Below are positions 9,039-17,613 of a DNA stretch of 64,000 bases, in pieces (positions within the stretch are counted from its first letter, which is position 1; every line of letters starts with the position of its first letter). The notes under the pieces are model-generated. The model was not told the DNA's origin. It did no database searches and was given only the letters and a program-made list of their open reading frames with translations. Source of the DNA: Leucobacter weissii (GTDB taxonomy: Bacteria; Actinomycetota; Actinomycetes; Actinomycetales; Microbacteriaceae); the NCBI RefSeq assembly GCF_017565745.1, contig NZ_JAGDYM010000014.1, positions 1-64,000 on the forward strand. Reading direction: 5' to 3'. Position numbers and translations under genes: made by a program.

Positions 9039-9691
9039 GGTTCCAGGCTACGCCTCGCGTCGCCGGCGCGCAGGCTCTCGAGGCGGTCCGTGAACCCGAC
9101 GATCAGCGTCTCGAGTCCGAGCTCGAAGGTCTGCTTCGCGCGGAGCGCGTCCGTCTCGTCCTCGATGAGCGAGCGCAGCACCGGGTAGTCGCCGTCGGCC
9201 GCGGGCTGCACCATCTGGACGGGAGCGACGAGATCGAGCACGGAGCCCAGCACGAAGCTCTCCACCACGGTGAAGACCGCGACGATCTCCCCCGGCGGCC
9301 AGCCGACCTGCAGCAGCGAGCGGGCGATGACCTCGTACTGCGCGATGAGCTCGGGGGCCTGCACGGGGTTGGTGGTGAGCAGCGGGATCGTCTCGGGGTG
9401 TTTCGCGAACGCGTCCGCGTACGAGCGCGCCCAGTCGGCCAGAGCCGCGTCCCAGGGCTTCGTCTCGAAGGAGCTGCAGTCGATGTCCGCGACGACCCGG
9501 GAGCGCACGCGCTCGATGATGTACTGCTTGTTCGGCACGTGGCTGTAGATCGTGGGCGCGCTGATGCCCAGGTGCTTCGCCAGCTTGCTCAGGGTGAACG
9601 TTCCCGAGGGCTCGTCGTGGATGAGTTCGAGCGCGGCCTCGACGATGCGCTCTTCGGTGATGTGGGCGCGCACGGCCCGAGGGGGTTTCAT
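9035..9691 (-). CDS. TetR-family repressor upstream of lplA
   Basis: A 218-residue TetR protein. Its helix-turn-helix (RIVEAALELIHDEPSGTFTL, then LAKHLGISAPTIYSHVPNKQ) spans residues ~13-55. The C-terminal half has the compact helical build of TetR class C proteins. It starts at 9691 and is divergent from the amidohydrolase operon at 9842. Two CCTAA-N5-TTRGG-like palindromes in the shared gap are likely operators. It is translationally coupled to lplA, so it probably controls itself, the ligase and perhaps the divergent operon. Ligand unknown. Confidence 0.85.
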   Translation of the reverse strand: MKPPRAVRAHITEERIVEAALELIHDEPSGTFTLSKLAKHLGISAPTIYSHVPNKQYIIERVRSRVVADIDCSSFETKPWDAALADWARSYADAFAKHPETIPLLTTNPVQAPELIAQYEVIARSLLQVGWPPGEIVAVFTVVESFVLGSVLDLVAPVQMVQPAADGDYPVLRSLIEDETDALRAKQTFELGLETLIVGFTDRLESLRAGDARRSLEP

Positions 9692-9766
9692 CGCTGTTCG
9701 TCCGGCTCCTCGCTGGGGTCTGAGTCACCACGTTAGCACCCCGGGCGCCGGTCATCGAGCCGTCTG

Positions 9767-9800
9767 CCTAATAATATTTGGAAATCCTAATCTTGTTAGG
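9767..9800. promoter_or_regulatory. Twin TetR-type operators in an AT-rich divergent promoter
   Basis: CCTAATCTTGTTAGG (9786-9800) is a perfect 5-bp-arm palindrome. CCTAATAATATTTGG (9767-9781) is the same motif with one mismatched arm base. They are 19 bp apart in the most AT-rich part of the gap between the tetR gene (start 9691) and the amidohydrolase (start 9842), as expected for TetR operators overlapping both promoters. Confidence 0.65.
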
Positions 9801-9841
9801 TAACATCGGTGTGCAACACGATGGTCCGAGGAAGGACGGGG

Positions 9842-11500
9842 ATGACCGGGAACTCACCCACGCTGCTCAGCGGCGGGCGCATCTGGGACGGCGAGGCCCT
9901 CCGGCCCGCGGCCCTGCTGATCGACGGCGCGACGATCGGGCGAGTGATCCCGGCCGGGGAGGACCTCCCGGATCTCCCGGATGCCTCGGTGGTCGACCTC
10001 GGCGGCGACGTCGTCTTCCCGGGGTTCGTCGACGCGCACGCTCACCCGCTCATCGGCGGGACGGAGTTCGCCGGAGCCCCGGTGCGGGACGCCGGCTCGG
10101 TGCGCGAAGCGGTGCGCATCGTCGCGGAGTTCGCCCGCGAGCATCCCGAGCTCCCGTGGATCGTCGGCGAGGGCTTCGACCTCAGCATCGATCCGCGCGG
10201 CATCTACTTCGCGGCCGATCTCGACTCGGTGGTCTCGGACCGGCCGGTGGCGCTGCGCTCGAGCGACATCCACACGATGTGGGCGAACAGCCGCGCCCTC
10301 CGACTCGCCGGCATCACCGATCGCACCCCGGACCCGCGAGACGGGGTGATCGAGCGCGACGGGGTCGGCCGGCCGACGGGAACACTGCGCGAATGGGGCG
10401 CCTTCATGCCGCTCTACCGCGCGATCCCCCGCCGCCCGCACACCGAGACCGCCGAGGCGCTGCTGCGCGGACTCGGCAGGCTCAGCCGCGAGGGCGTCTC
10501 GACGGCGCAGGACGCGTGGGTGGAGCTGGAGGATCTGGAGGCCTATCTCATCGCGGCGAGGCGCGGGCTGCCGCTGCGGCTGAACCTGGCGTTCCGCGCC
10601 GAACCCGGGTCCTGGCGGAGCCGGCTGCGCGACTTCGCCGAGGCGCGCCGCGCGGTGGAGGGGCTGGGCTTCGAGACGTTCACGGCCCGCACCGTCAAGT
10701 TCTTCGCCGACGGCATCGTCGAGGGCGGGACCGCCCACGTCGGCGAGCCCTATCACGGCGGTTCGTGCTGCGGCCTCCCCGCCTGGGACGAGAGCGAGCT
10801 GAACGCCGCCGCGGCGGCGTTCGACGACCTGGGGTTCCAGCTGCACATCCACGCGATCGGCGACGCGGGCGTCGCCCGCGCCCTCGGCGCGATCGAGCAC
10901 GCCGCCGACGCGAACGGCGACCGGGACCGCCGGCCCGTGATCGCCCACGCGCAGCTCGTCAACCCTCCCGAGATCGCGCGCCTGCTCGCCGCCGACGTCA
11001 CCGTCGCCGTGCAGCCCTACTGGGCGAAGCTCGACTCGGTGGTGAGGCACCTGACCAACGAGCGGCTGCGCGGCGAGCGCGAGCTGCGTCAGTACCCCTT
11101 CCGCACGCTGCACGACGCCGGCGTGCGCCTGGCCTCGTCGAGCGACTATCCGATCACGACGCCGAGCGTGCTCGACGCGATGGCCGTCGCGATGGCCCGC
11201 GACGAGCACGGCGACCTGAGCCGTTCCTGGCTCCCGGAGCAGCGCCTCGGCTTCCGGGCGATCGCGCGGGCGGCCACGGCCGGCTCGGCCTACACGCAGT
11301 TCGCGGATCGGCGCCTCGGCGTGATCGCCGAGGGCGCGGCGGCCGATCTCGCCATCGTCTCCGGCCTGCCCGATGCTCCGGCCGCGAGCGAACTGCTGAG
11401 CGCCCGGGTCGAGGCCACCTGGTTCGGCGGCGCGCCCGTCTTCACCCGCCCGGAATCTCACCGCAACCCGTCGAATGAGGAGAACCGTGTCCACCGATAA
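9842..11500 (+). CDS. YtcJ-like metal-dependent amidohydrolase
   Basis: A 552-residue enzyme of the amidohydrolase superfamily, YtcJ group. FPGFVDAHAHPL near residue 60 is the first metal-binding HxH. VKFFADGIVEGG, the LHIHAIGD histidine, the IAHAQ histidine and SSDYPIT (catalytic Asp) follow in the usual order. Members hydrolyse C-N bonds of amides or cyclic imides using one or two metals in the cytosol. The ATG at 9842 is preferred over 9809 because GAGGAAGGA lies just before it. The stop overlaps the next gene by 14 nt. With an amino-acid-type permease and an M24 peptidase behind it, it probably handles an N-acylated or amide compound. Confidence 0.85.
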   Translation: MTGNSPTLLSGGRIWDGEALRPAALLIDGATIGRVIPAGEDLPDLPDASVVDLGGDVVFPGFVDAHAHPLIGGTEFAGAPVRDAGSVREAVRIVAEFAREHPELPWIVGEGFDLSIDPRGIYFAADLDSVVSDRPVALRSSDIHTMWANSRALRLAGITDRTPDPRDGVIERDGVGRPTGTLREWGAFMPLYRAIPRRPHTETAEALLRGLGRLSREGVSTAQDAWVELEDLEAYLIAARRGLPLRLNLAFRAEPGSWRSRLRDFAEARRAVEGLGFETFTARTVKFFADGIVEGGTAHVGEPYHGGSCCGLPAWDESELNAAAAAFDDLGFQLHIHAIGDAGVARALGAIEHAADANGDRDRRPVIAHAQLVNPPEIARLLAADVTVAVQPYWAKLDSVVRHLTNERLRGERELRQYPFRTLHDAGVRLASSSDYPITTPSVLDAMAVAMARDEHGDLSRSWLPEQRLGFRAIARAATAGSAYTQFADRRLGVIAEGAAADLAIVSGLPDAPAASELLSARVEATWFGGAPVFTRPESHRNPSNEENRVHR

Positions 11501-12980
11501 CCACAGCCCAGCGCCCACGGCATCGCCGCCCCGGGACGACGTGATGAAGCGAGAGTTCACCCTCTGGTCGACGTTCTCGCTCGCATTCGTCTTCATCTCG
11601 CCCATCGTCGCCATGTACGGGATCTTCGGTCTCGGCCTCGAACTCATCGGTCCCGCGTTCTGGTGGGGCTGGGTGGTGACCCTCGCGGGCCAGCTCACCG
11701 TCGCCATCACGCTCGGCGTGCTCGCGTCCCGGTGGCCGCTGGCCGGCGGCGTCTACCAGTGGTCGAGGCGGCTCGTCAATCCGCGGTACGGCTGGTTCGC
11801 CGGCTGGGCCTACACCTGGGCACTGCTCATCGCGCTCAGCTCGGTGTCCTACGCCGGCGCGGTGTTCATCGCCCTGCTCTTCGACCTCGACGCCACGGCC
11901 ACCGGCGTGCTGGTCGTGCTGGCCGTCCTCTTCCTCACGGTCACCACGGTCGTGAACATCGCCGGGCGAGCCGTCGTCAAGTTCGTGGCCACCGCCTGCA
12001 TCATCGCCGAGGTGATCGGCTCCCTCGGCGTCGCCGTCTACCTGCTGCTCTTCCACCGCGAGCAGGATCCCTCCATCCTGCTCGAGGGCCTGCAGGCGGC
12101 GCCCGAGACGCCCTTCATGATGACGCCCTTCGTCCTGCTCGTCGCGATCGCCGGCTGGTCGTTCCTCGGCTTCGAGAGCGCGAGCAGCATCGCGGAGGAG
12201 GTGAAGAACCCGAAGCACGCCGTGCCCCGCGCGATCGTGTACTCGCTCCTCGGGGTCGGCGCGGTCATCCTCTTCACGAGCTTCGCGATCCTCCTCGCGA
12301 TCCCGGATCTGCAGCAGATCCTCGCCGCGTCCGAGGGCGACCCGATCATCGCGATCCTCGCCTACCACTTCCCTCCCGTGGTCGTGAAGCTCATCCTCGG
12401 CATGTTCGTCATCGCCTTCCTGGCGAGCCTGGTCGGGATCCAGGCGGCCTGCTCGCGGTTGATCTGGGCGAACGCCCGCGAGGACGAGCTGCCGTTCTCC
12501 GGGTGGCTCAAGAAGCTCCGCGGACCGAGCCGTCTGCCCAGCAACTCGATCCTGCTCACCGGGGTGGTCTCGATCCTCGCGCTGCTGCTGCTGCAGAACG
12601 ACGACATCAACACCCTCCTCGTCGCCTTCACCACGGTCGGCTTCTACGCGGCCTTCACCTTCCCGGTGCTCGGGCTCGCGATCGCCCGCATCCGCGGCAC
12701 CTGGAAGCCGGGGGAGCGGCTCTTCATGGGGCGCTTCGGCCTCGGCATCGCGTGGGTCGCGCTCGCCTGGCTGGTGCTCGAGATCACGAACGTGCTCTGG
12801 CCCAGGGAATCCGCGGATCTCTGGCTGATCAACTACGCGCCGCTCATCGCCTCGGTCGGGGTGGCGCTGGTGGGCGAACTCGTCTACCGGCTCTCGCCCG
12901 TGGGCCGCGGCGTCGTGAGACCATCGAACGAGGCGCCCGCCCGCACCCCCGCCGCGCCCGCACCCAGTGAGGAGAACTGA
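11487..12980 (+). CDS. APC-superfamily amino acid/polyamine permease
   Basis: A 497-residue transporter with about 12 membrane segments. The first begins near LWSTFSLAFVFISPIVAMYG, and the segment FESASSIAEEVKNPKHAVPR is the conserved APC loop after TM6. Members import amino acids, polyamines or related amines with protons. I chose the GTG at 11487 because GAGGAGA at 11477-11483 is well placed; the ATG at 11475 lies within that site. It sits inside a three-gene operon between an amidohydrolase and an M24 peptidase, suggesting it supplies their substrate. The substrate itself cannot be named. Confidence 0.88.
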   Translation: MSTDNHSPAPTASPPRDDVMKREFTLWSTFSLAFVFISPIVAMYGIFGLGLELIGPAFWWGWVVTLAGQLTVAITLGVLASRWPLAGGVYQWSRRLVNPRYGWFAGWAYTWALLIALSSVSYAGAVFIALLFDLDATATGVLVVLAVLFLTVTTVVNIAGRAVVKFVATACIIAEVIGSLGVAVYLLLFHREQDPSILLEGLQAAPETPFMMTPFVLLVAIAGWSFLGFESASSIAEEVKNPKHAVPRAIVYSLLGVGAVILFTSFAILLAIPDLQQILAASEGDPIIAILAYHFPPVVVKLILGMFVIAFLASLVGIQAACSRLIWANAREDELPFSGWLKKLRGPSRLPSNSILLTGVVSILALLLLQNDDINTLLVAFTTVGFYAAFTFPVLGLAIARIRGTWKPGERLFMGRFGLGIAWVALAWLVLEITNVLWPRESADLWLINYAPLIASVGVALVGELVYRLSPVGRGVVRPSNEAPARTPAAPAPSEEN

Positions 12981-12981
12981 C

Positions 12982-14163
12982 ATGAGCGCGCTCTACCGCT
13001 GGCCCGACTACGACGCGGTCGAACTGCACCGCGCCAGATCCGCCCGCGTGCAGGCCTTCATGCGCGAGCAGGAGCTCGACGCCCTGCTGCTGGTGGGGCC
13101 CGACCACATCCGCTACGCGACCGACTTCCGCGCCCACCTCACCAACGAGTCCGAGTGGTTCGCCGCGCTGGTGACCCGCGACGGGGAGGCCGAGATCTTC
13201 CTGCCCTACATCGACGAGACGATCGTCGACCCCTACCCGGAACTGCCCTGGGTGCGGGCGGTGCACGCCGTCGCGTCCTGGTCGGCCGCGACGGCGAACC
13301 CGGCGACCTGGATCGCCGCCGTCGCCCGGGCGGCGAGGAGCCTGGGCAGCCGCCTGCGGCTCGGCATCGACTCGGTCGACCAGGGGCTGCTCTCCGGCCT
13401 GCAGCGGGAGCTCGACCTCACGCCGGTGCCCGTCGGCACCGGCCTGCACCGACTCCGTCGCGAGAAGCATCCGACCGAGGTGCTGCTGCTCGACGCGGTC
13501 TCGCGGGTCAACGCGGGCGCGATGGAGGCGGCCCTCGGCGCCGCGCGGGTCGGCGGCACCGACCACGAGGTGCTCGCGGCGGCGATGGCCTATCAGCAGG
13601 CGGCCGGCGTCGAGTTCGTCACGCACTCGGTGTGCAATCTGCGCAACGGCACGGGAGACTGGTTCGCGGGCGGGCGCCGCTTCGCCGAGGGCGACCCCTT
13701 CTTCTTCGACATCGGCTGCTACGGACCGGGCGGCTACGCCTCCGACGCCGGGCGCACCGGATTCGTGGGGGAGCCGGCGCCCGAGCATCTCGCCGCCTAC
13801 GAGCACCTGCAGACCGCCTATCGGATCGCGCAGGATCTCGCGGTTCCGGGCGCGAAGGCCTCGTCGCTGCTCGCCGCCTGCAACGAGTACCTCGAGTCGC
13901 ACGGTCTCGGGCGCACGCCCTACGCCATCGGGCACGGCGTGGGCCTGCGCATCTGCGAGCTGCCCACCCTCTTCTCTCCGGGGCTCATGGACGAGGACGT
14001 GACGCTCGTCGAGGGCGAGGTCATCGCCCTCGAGCCCGAGACGACGGTCGTGGTCGACGGCCGGGCGACGGTCTTCAAGATCGAGGACGACTTCGTGGTC
14101 GAGGCGCACGGGCTGCGGCGGCTGACCGAGATCCCCGGGCCGGAGGAGTTCGTCGGCGCGTGA
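12982..14163 (+). CDS. M24-family metallopeptidase (Xaa-Pro dipeptidase-like)
   Basis: A 393-residue pita-bread-fold protein. The N-terminal creatinase-like domain (residues 1-150) precedes the catalytic domain. All five metal ligands of true peptidases appear to be present: Asp in FFFDIGCYG, Asp in YASDAGRT, His in IGHGVGL, Glu in ALEPETTV and Glu in FKIEDDF. Creatinases lack these, so a two-metal hydrolase is more likely. Members cleave Xaa-Pro dipeptides or related amides in the cytosol. GAGGAGAA sits before the ATG at 12982, two bases after the permease stop. Some M24 proteins have other lyase activities, so the exact reaction is open. Confidence 0.85.
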   Translation: MSALYRWPDYDAVELHRARSARVQAFMREQELDALLLVGPDHIRYATDFRAHLTNESEWFAALVTRDGEAEIFLPYIDETIVDPYPELPWVRAVHAVASWSAATANPATWIAAVARAARSLGSRLRLGIDSVDQGLLSGLQRELDLTPVPVGTGLHRLRREKHPTEVLLLDAVSRVNAGAMEAALGAARVGGTDHEVLAAAMAYQQAAGVEFVTHSVCNLRNGTGDWFAGGRRFAEGDPFFFDIGCYGPGGYASDAGRTGFVGEPAPEHLAAYEHLQTAYRIAQDLAVPGAKASSLLAACNEYLESHGLGRTPYAIGHGVGLRICELPTLFSPGLMDEDVTLVEGEVIALEPETTVVVDGRATVFKIEDDFVVEAHGLRRLTEIPGPEEFVGA

Positions 14164-14203
14164 GCGCCGGGCCCGGTTCAGGCCGGGGACGGGCCGATGC
14201 GGC

Positions 14204-15070
14204 TCATTCCACGCGCCCCAGCATCCAGGTGACGATGTCGGCGGTCGCCTCGTCGCGGTCGACCTCGTTCAGCAGCTCGTGCCGGGAGCCGGGGTAGATC
14301 CGGAGGGAGACGTCCCGCACGCCCACGGCGCGGTAGGCGTCGGCCAGGCGCTGCAGGCCGTCGCCGCGGCTCAACGGGTCGTCGCCCCCCGACACGATGA
14401 GCAGGGGCAGCTCGGCCGGGATCCCGCGCTTCGGCACGCCGTACAGCCGCAGCCCGTCGGCGAGCCCGAACAGCCGCAGGATGTCCGCCTCGAAGCAGAG
14501 CGGATCCGCGATGAAGGCCGCCACGCTCGCGGCGTCGCTGCTGAGCCACTCGAAGCCGTTCGCGTCGGGCCCTCCCCAGCGCCGGTTCAGGTCGCCGGAC
14601 TCCATGGCACGGGGCGTGCGGTAGGCGCTGCCCGAGAGCACCACGGCGTCGAAGGCGCGGGGCTCGCGGTTCAGGATCCGCTGCGTCATCAGCGAGCCCC
14701 ACGAATGGCTGAACATGATGAGCGGCAGGCCGGGGTGCCGTTCGCGGGCGATCGCGGTGAGGCGCAGGACCGCGGCCTCCGCCGCGCGCAGGCCGCCCGG
14801 TCCGAGACGGCCCAGCTGCGCGAGGTCGCCGCGGTGCTGGCTCCTGCCGGTCTCGCCGTGCCCCCGATGGTCGTCGGCGAAGACCGCGAAGCCGTTCGCG
14901 GTGAGCACGTCGGCGAAGGCGTCGTAGCGGCGCGCGTGCTCGCCGATGCCGTGCGCGATCTGGACGATCGCGTGCGGCCCGCCGGACCCGGCGGGCACGG
15001 CCCACGAGTAGGCGCTGATCTCGATCCCCTCGGCGTCCGTGTAGGTGAAGCGATCCGGCTCGTTGCTCAT
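14204..15070 (-). CDS. Alpha/beta hydrolase, monoacylglycerol-lipase/lysophospholipase type
   Basis: A 288-residue serine hydrolase. The oxyanion motif is QIAHGIGEHARRYD, the nucleophile elbow is FSHSWGS, the acid is in VSGGDDPLS and the histidine in YPGSRHELLNE. These follow the order and spacing of PldB/monoacylglycerol lipases, except that the usual GHSMGG elbow reads SHSWGS. It would cleave monoacyl lipids or small esters in the cytosol. A -10 box (TACAGT) lies 6 nt before the ATG, so the message is probably leaderless. Its promoter is back-to-back with that of the next gene in a 56-bp gap. Confidence 0.85.
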   Translation of the reverse strand: MSNEPDRFTYTDAEGIEISAYSWAVPAGSGGPHAIVQIAHGIGEHARRYDAFADVLTANGFAVFADDHRGHGETGRSQHRGDLAQLGRLGPGGLRAAEAAVLRLTAIARERHPGLPLIMFSHSWGSLMTQRILNREPRAFDAVVLSGSAYRTPRAMESGDLNRRWGGPDANGFEWLSSDAASVAAFIADPLCFEADILRLFGLADGLRLYGVPKRGIPAELPLLIVSGGDDPLSRGDGLQRLADAYRAVGVRDVSLRIYPGSRHELLNEVDRDEATADIVTWMLGRVE

Positions 15071-15076
15071 GCTCCC

Positions 15077-15120
15077 ACTGTAAACCGTGCGTCGCGGGCG
15101 ACGGGCGGCGAGCATAGACT
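15077..15120. promoter_or_regulatory. Back-to-back leaderless promoters
   Basis: On the minus strand TACAGT (15077-15082) is 6 nt from the ATG at 15070. On the plus strand TAGACT (15115-15120) is 6 nt from the ATG at 15127. Both genes of the divergent pair would thus be transcribed without a 5' leader from a gap of only 56 bp. Confidence 0.6.
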
Positions 15121-15126
15121 CGTGGT

Positions 15127-16074
15127 ATGGCTCATCCTCAAGCGCCCCTGATCGTGTCCCTGCCCAGCGGCGAAGGCCTGGAGGAGGCGGTCGGCGGGAT
15201 CGCCGACGTGGAGTTCGTCGCCTGGGATCTCGAGGGGCCGCCGCCGCGGGAGCGGATCGATGTCGTGGTGCCTCCCTACTGGGGCGGCGCGCGGAGGCTC
15301 GCCGAGCTCGCCGGCGTCGAGACACGCCTCGTGCAGTGGCAGTCCATCGGCTACGACGGCGTCGCGGAGGCTCTGCCGTCGGGCGTGCAGCTCGCCAATG
15401 CCGCGACCGTGCACGAGACCTCGACGGCCGAGCTCGCCCTCGCCCTCGCTCTGGCGGCCCAGCGCGGCATCCCCGGGTTCGTGCGCGACGGCGACCAGCG
15501 CCGCTGGCAGCTGCGCTCCTTCCCCAGCCTCGCCGATCGACGCGTGCTGCTCGTGGGCTACGGCGGCGTGGGCAAGGCGATCGAGGCGCGGCTCACGGGC
15601 TTCGAGGCGCGCCTCACCCGGCTCGCCCGAACCGCGCGGACGGACCGCAACCTCGCGGGCGAGGAGGTCGAGATCCGAGGGCTCGACCGCCTGCACGCGG
15701 CGCTCGCCGAAGCGGAGGTGGCGATCCTCGCGGTGCCGCTGACCGACGACACCCGAGGGCTCATGGACGCGGCTGCGCTGGCCGCGCTGCCCGACGGCGC
15801 ACTGCTGGTCAACGTCGCCCGCGGCCCGGTCGTCGACACCGACGCGCTCGTCTCCGAGTTGAACGCGGGGCGTCTTAGGGCCGCGCTCGACGTCACGGAG
15901 CCGGAGCCGCTGCCCGCCGGACACCCGCTCTGGAACTGTCCGAACCTGCTGATCACGCCCCACGTCGGCGGGGATTCGAGCGCGATGCTGCCCCGTATGG
16001 CGGCCCTGATCCGCCGCCAGATCGGGCACCTCCGCGCCGGCGAGGCGCCCGAGAACCTGGTCCTCGGCGGCTGA
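15127..16074 (+). CDS. NAD(P)-dependent D-2-hydroxyacid dehydrogenase
   Basis: A 315-residue dehydrogenase reducing 2-oxoacids to D-2-hydroxyacids or the reverse. The nucleotide-binding glycine motif is VGYGGVGKA near residue 141. The catalytic Arg (NVARGPVVD), Glu (DVTEPEPLP) and His (TPHVGGDS) triad is complete. The N-terminal half is shorter and more divergent than in typical family members. The message is probably leaderless (TAGACT, 6 nt upstream). It ends convergently 31 bp from the methyltransferase gene. The substrate is unknown. Confidence 0.85.
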   Translation: MAHPQAPLIVSLPSGEGLEEAVGGIADVEFVAWDLEGPPPRERIDVVVPPYWGGARRLAELAGVETRLVQWQSIGYDGVAEALPSGVQLANAATVHETSTAELALALALAAQRGIPGFVRDGDQRRWQLRSFPSLADRRVLLVGYGGVGKAIEARLTGFEARLTRLARTARTDRNLAGEEVEIRGLDRLHAALAEAEVAILAVPLTDDTRGLMDAAALAALPDGALLVNVARGPVVDTDALVSELNAGRLRAALDVTEPEPLPAGHPLWNCPNLLITPHVGGDSSAMLPRMAALIRRQIGHLRAGEAPENLVLGG

Positions 16075-16105
16075 GGCGGCCCGCCGCGTCAGAACCCCGC
16101 CCGGG

Positions 16106-17449
16106 TCAGTCGCGGAGGAACACCGCGAGCGTCTCGAAGTGATGCGTGTGCGGGAAGAGGTCGAGGGCGCGCAGCGAGACCGGGGTGTAGCCCAACTCGC
16201 GCAGGGTGGCCGTGTCGCGGGCCAGCGCCACCGGATCGCAGGCGACGTAGACGATGTTGGCGGGCGCCACTTCGCCGAGCCCGGCGCAGACCTCGCCGCC
16301 GGCCCCGGATCTCGGCGGGTCGAGCACCACGGTGCCGCGTCGCAGTCGTTCGCGGACGGGCGCCGCGGCCGCCCGCAGCTCGGCGAGGTGCCGGTCCACC
16401 CGGGCGGTCACGGTGAGCGCGCCGACGAGATCCGCCAGGTTCTCGGCCGCGTCGTCGGTCGCTCCCGGGTCGCTCTCGACGGTGGTGATCCGCAGGCCCG
16501 GTCCGGCGGCCTCGGCCACCGCCGCGGCGAGCAGACCGGCGCCCCCGTAGAGGTCGAGGTTCGCGGCGCCCGGGTCGAAGCGATCCGAGCCGGCCAGCTC
16601 GAGGATCGCGTCCCGCACCGCCTCGAAGAGCGTCACCGGCGCTTCGCGATGCACCTGCCAGAAGCCGCCCGCCCGCACCAGGAACTCCCGCCCGCCCACC
16701 GACTCCCGCACCGGATCGTCGGCGCCCGCGCGGCGGCGCTCGCCCGGGTACGAGACGAGCATGCGGGGGTCGTCGGCGCTCGGCGAGACGAGATCGACCG
16801 CCTCCGCCTCAGATATGGCCTCGTCCAGCGGCGCGATCCATCCGATCTCCTCGACCGCGAGCGGCAGCGACGCGGTGCGGATCACGCGGCGGCTGCGCGC
16901 CGCGTACGGTCCCACCTCGCCCGTCTCGGGATCGACGTGGAGGCGCACACGGGTGCGGTAGCCGAGGCCGGGGGCCGAGGTATGCGTGGTGCCGTCGAGG
17001 CCGGGGGCCTCCGCCTCCGCATCGCCCGGCAGCGACTCGACCTGGAGGACGCCGCCGCCGAGATCCCGCAGCGCGTCGGTGCCGAGTCCGCCGAAGCGCC
17101 GCAGCGCGTCGGTGAGCACCTCGGCCTTGAGCGCGCGCTGCCGGGGCAGGGCGATGTGCCCGAACTCGGCTCCTCCTGGCCGCTCGGCCGGATCCCGCTC
17201 GAGTCCCGCCTCCGGCCAGATGTGCGGTCTGCGATCCTCCGAGGGATCGAGCACCTCGACGGTCGCGGCTCGGGCGAAGGACTTCTTGCGCGCTTCGGTG
17301 ATGCGGGCGCGCACCCGCTCGCCCGGGATCGCGTCGGCGACGAACACGACGCGCCCCTCGTGGCGGGCGACGCCGACGCCGCCGTGAGCGATCCCGGTGA
17401 GGTCGAGTTCGACGAGATCGCCGACGGAGAGTGCTGCGTTTTCTGGCAT
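16106..17449 (-). CDS. TrmA/RlmD-type RNA (uracil-C5)-methyltransferase
   Basis: A 447-residue SAM-dependent enzyme. An N-terminal TRAM domain (VGDLVELDLTGIAHGG to about residue 60) precedes the methyltransferase domain with LDLYGGAGLLA (SAM loop), VLDPPRSGAG and the catalytic cysteine in VYVACDP. Members methylate uridine in tRNA or 23S rRNA. The iron-sulfur cysteines of RlmD-type enzymes are absent: where CGGC is expected, the sequence reads GGAEFGHIALP. I take the ATG at 17449, which leaves proper spacing from GAGGGAGA; an ATG at 17458 would touch that site. Confidence 0.88.
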   Translation of the reverse strand: MPENAALSVGDLVELDLTGIAHGGVGVARHEGRVVFVADAIPGERVRARITEARKKSFARAATVEVLDPSEDRRPHIWPEAGLERDPAERPGGAEFGHIALPRQRALKAEVLTDALRRFGGLGTDALRDLGGGVLQVESLPGDAEAEAPGLDGTTHTSAPGLGYRTRVRLHVDPETGEVGPYAARSRRVIRTASLPLAVEEIGWIAPLDEAISEAEAVDLVSPSADDPRMLVSYPGERRRAGADDPVRESVGGREFLVRAGGFWQVHREAPVTLFEAVRDAILELAGSDRFDPGAANLDLYGGAGLLAAAVAEAAGPGLRITTVESDPGATDDAAENLADLVGALTVTARVDRHLAELRAAAAPVRERLRRGTVVLDPPRSGAGGEVCAGLGEVAPANIVYVACDPVALARDTATLRELGYTPVSLRALDLFPHTHHFETLAVFLRD

Positions 17450-17507
17450 GCCCACCATTCTCCCTCGAATCCCGTCGCGGTGCTGCGGCCGCGTGAGTGG
17501 GACGGGA

Positions 17508-17558
17508 TTGCGCGAGTGTACCCGGGTTCTACCGCCCAAAGGGGGTACACTCGCGCAA
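17508..17558. repeat. 16-bp perfect inverted repeat in a divergent intergenic gap
   Basis: TTGCGCGAGTGTACCC (17508-17523) is perfectly inverted at 17543-17558 around a 19-nt loop. It lies between two divergent genes, so it cannot be a shared terminator. It may be an operator, an extragenic palindrome or a leader hairpin of one of the genes. Confidence 0.75.
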
Positions 17559-17600
17559 CAGCGACCCGTTCGCGAGGGGGAGCGCAGCTCGCGAGGGGAA

Positions 17601-17606
17601 TAGGAT
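17601..17606 (+). promoter_or_regulatory. -10 box of a leaderless promoter for maf
   Basis: TAGGAT lies 7 nt before the ATG at 17614, placing the transcription start at or next to the start codon. No ribosome-binding sequence is needed or well placed. Confidence 0.5.
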
Positions 17607-17613
17607 CGCTGGT

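Noticed and set aside
12982-14163. Considered creatinase or DMSP lyase DddP for the M24 protein
   Set aside because: All five metal ligands of metallopeptidases seem present, which argues against creatinase; nothing specific to DddP is visible.
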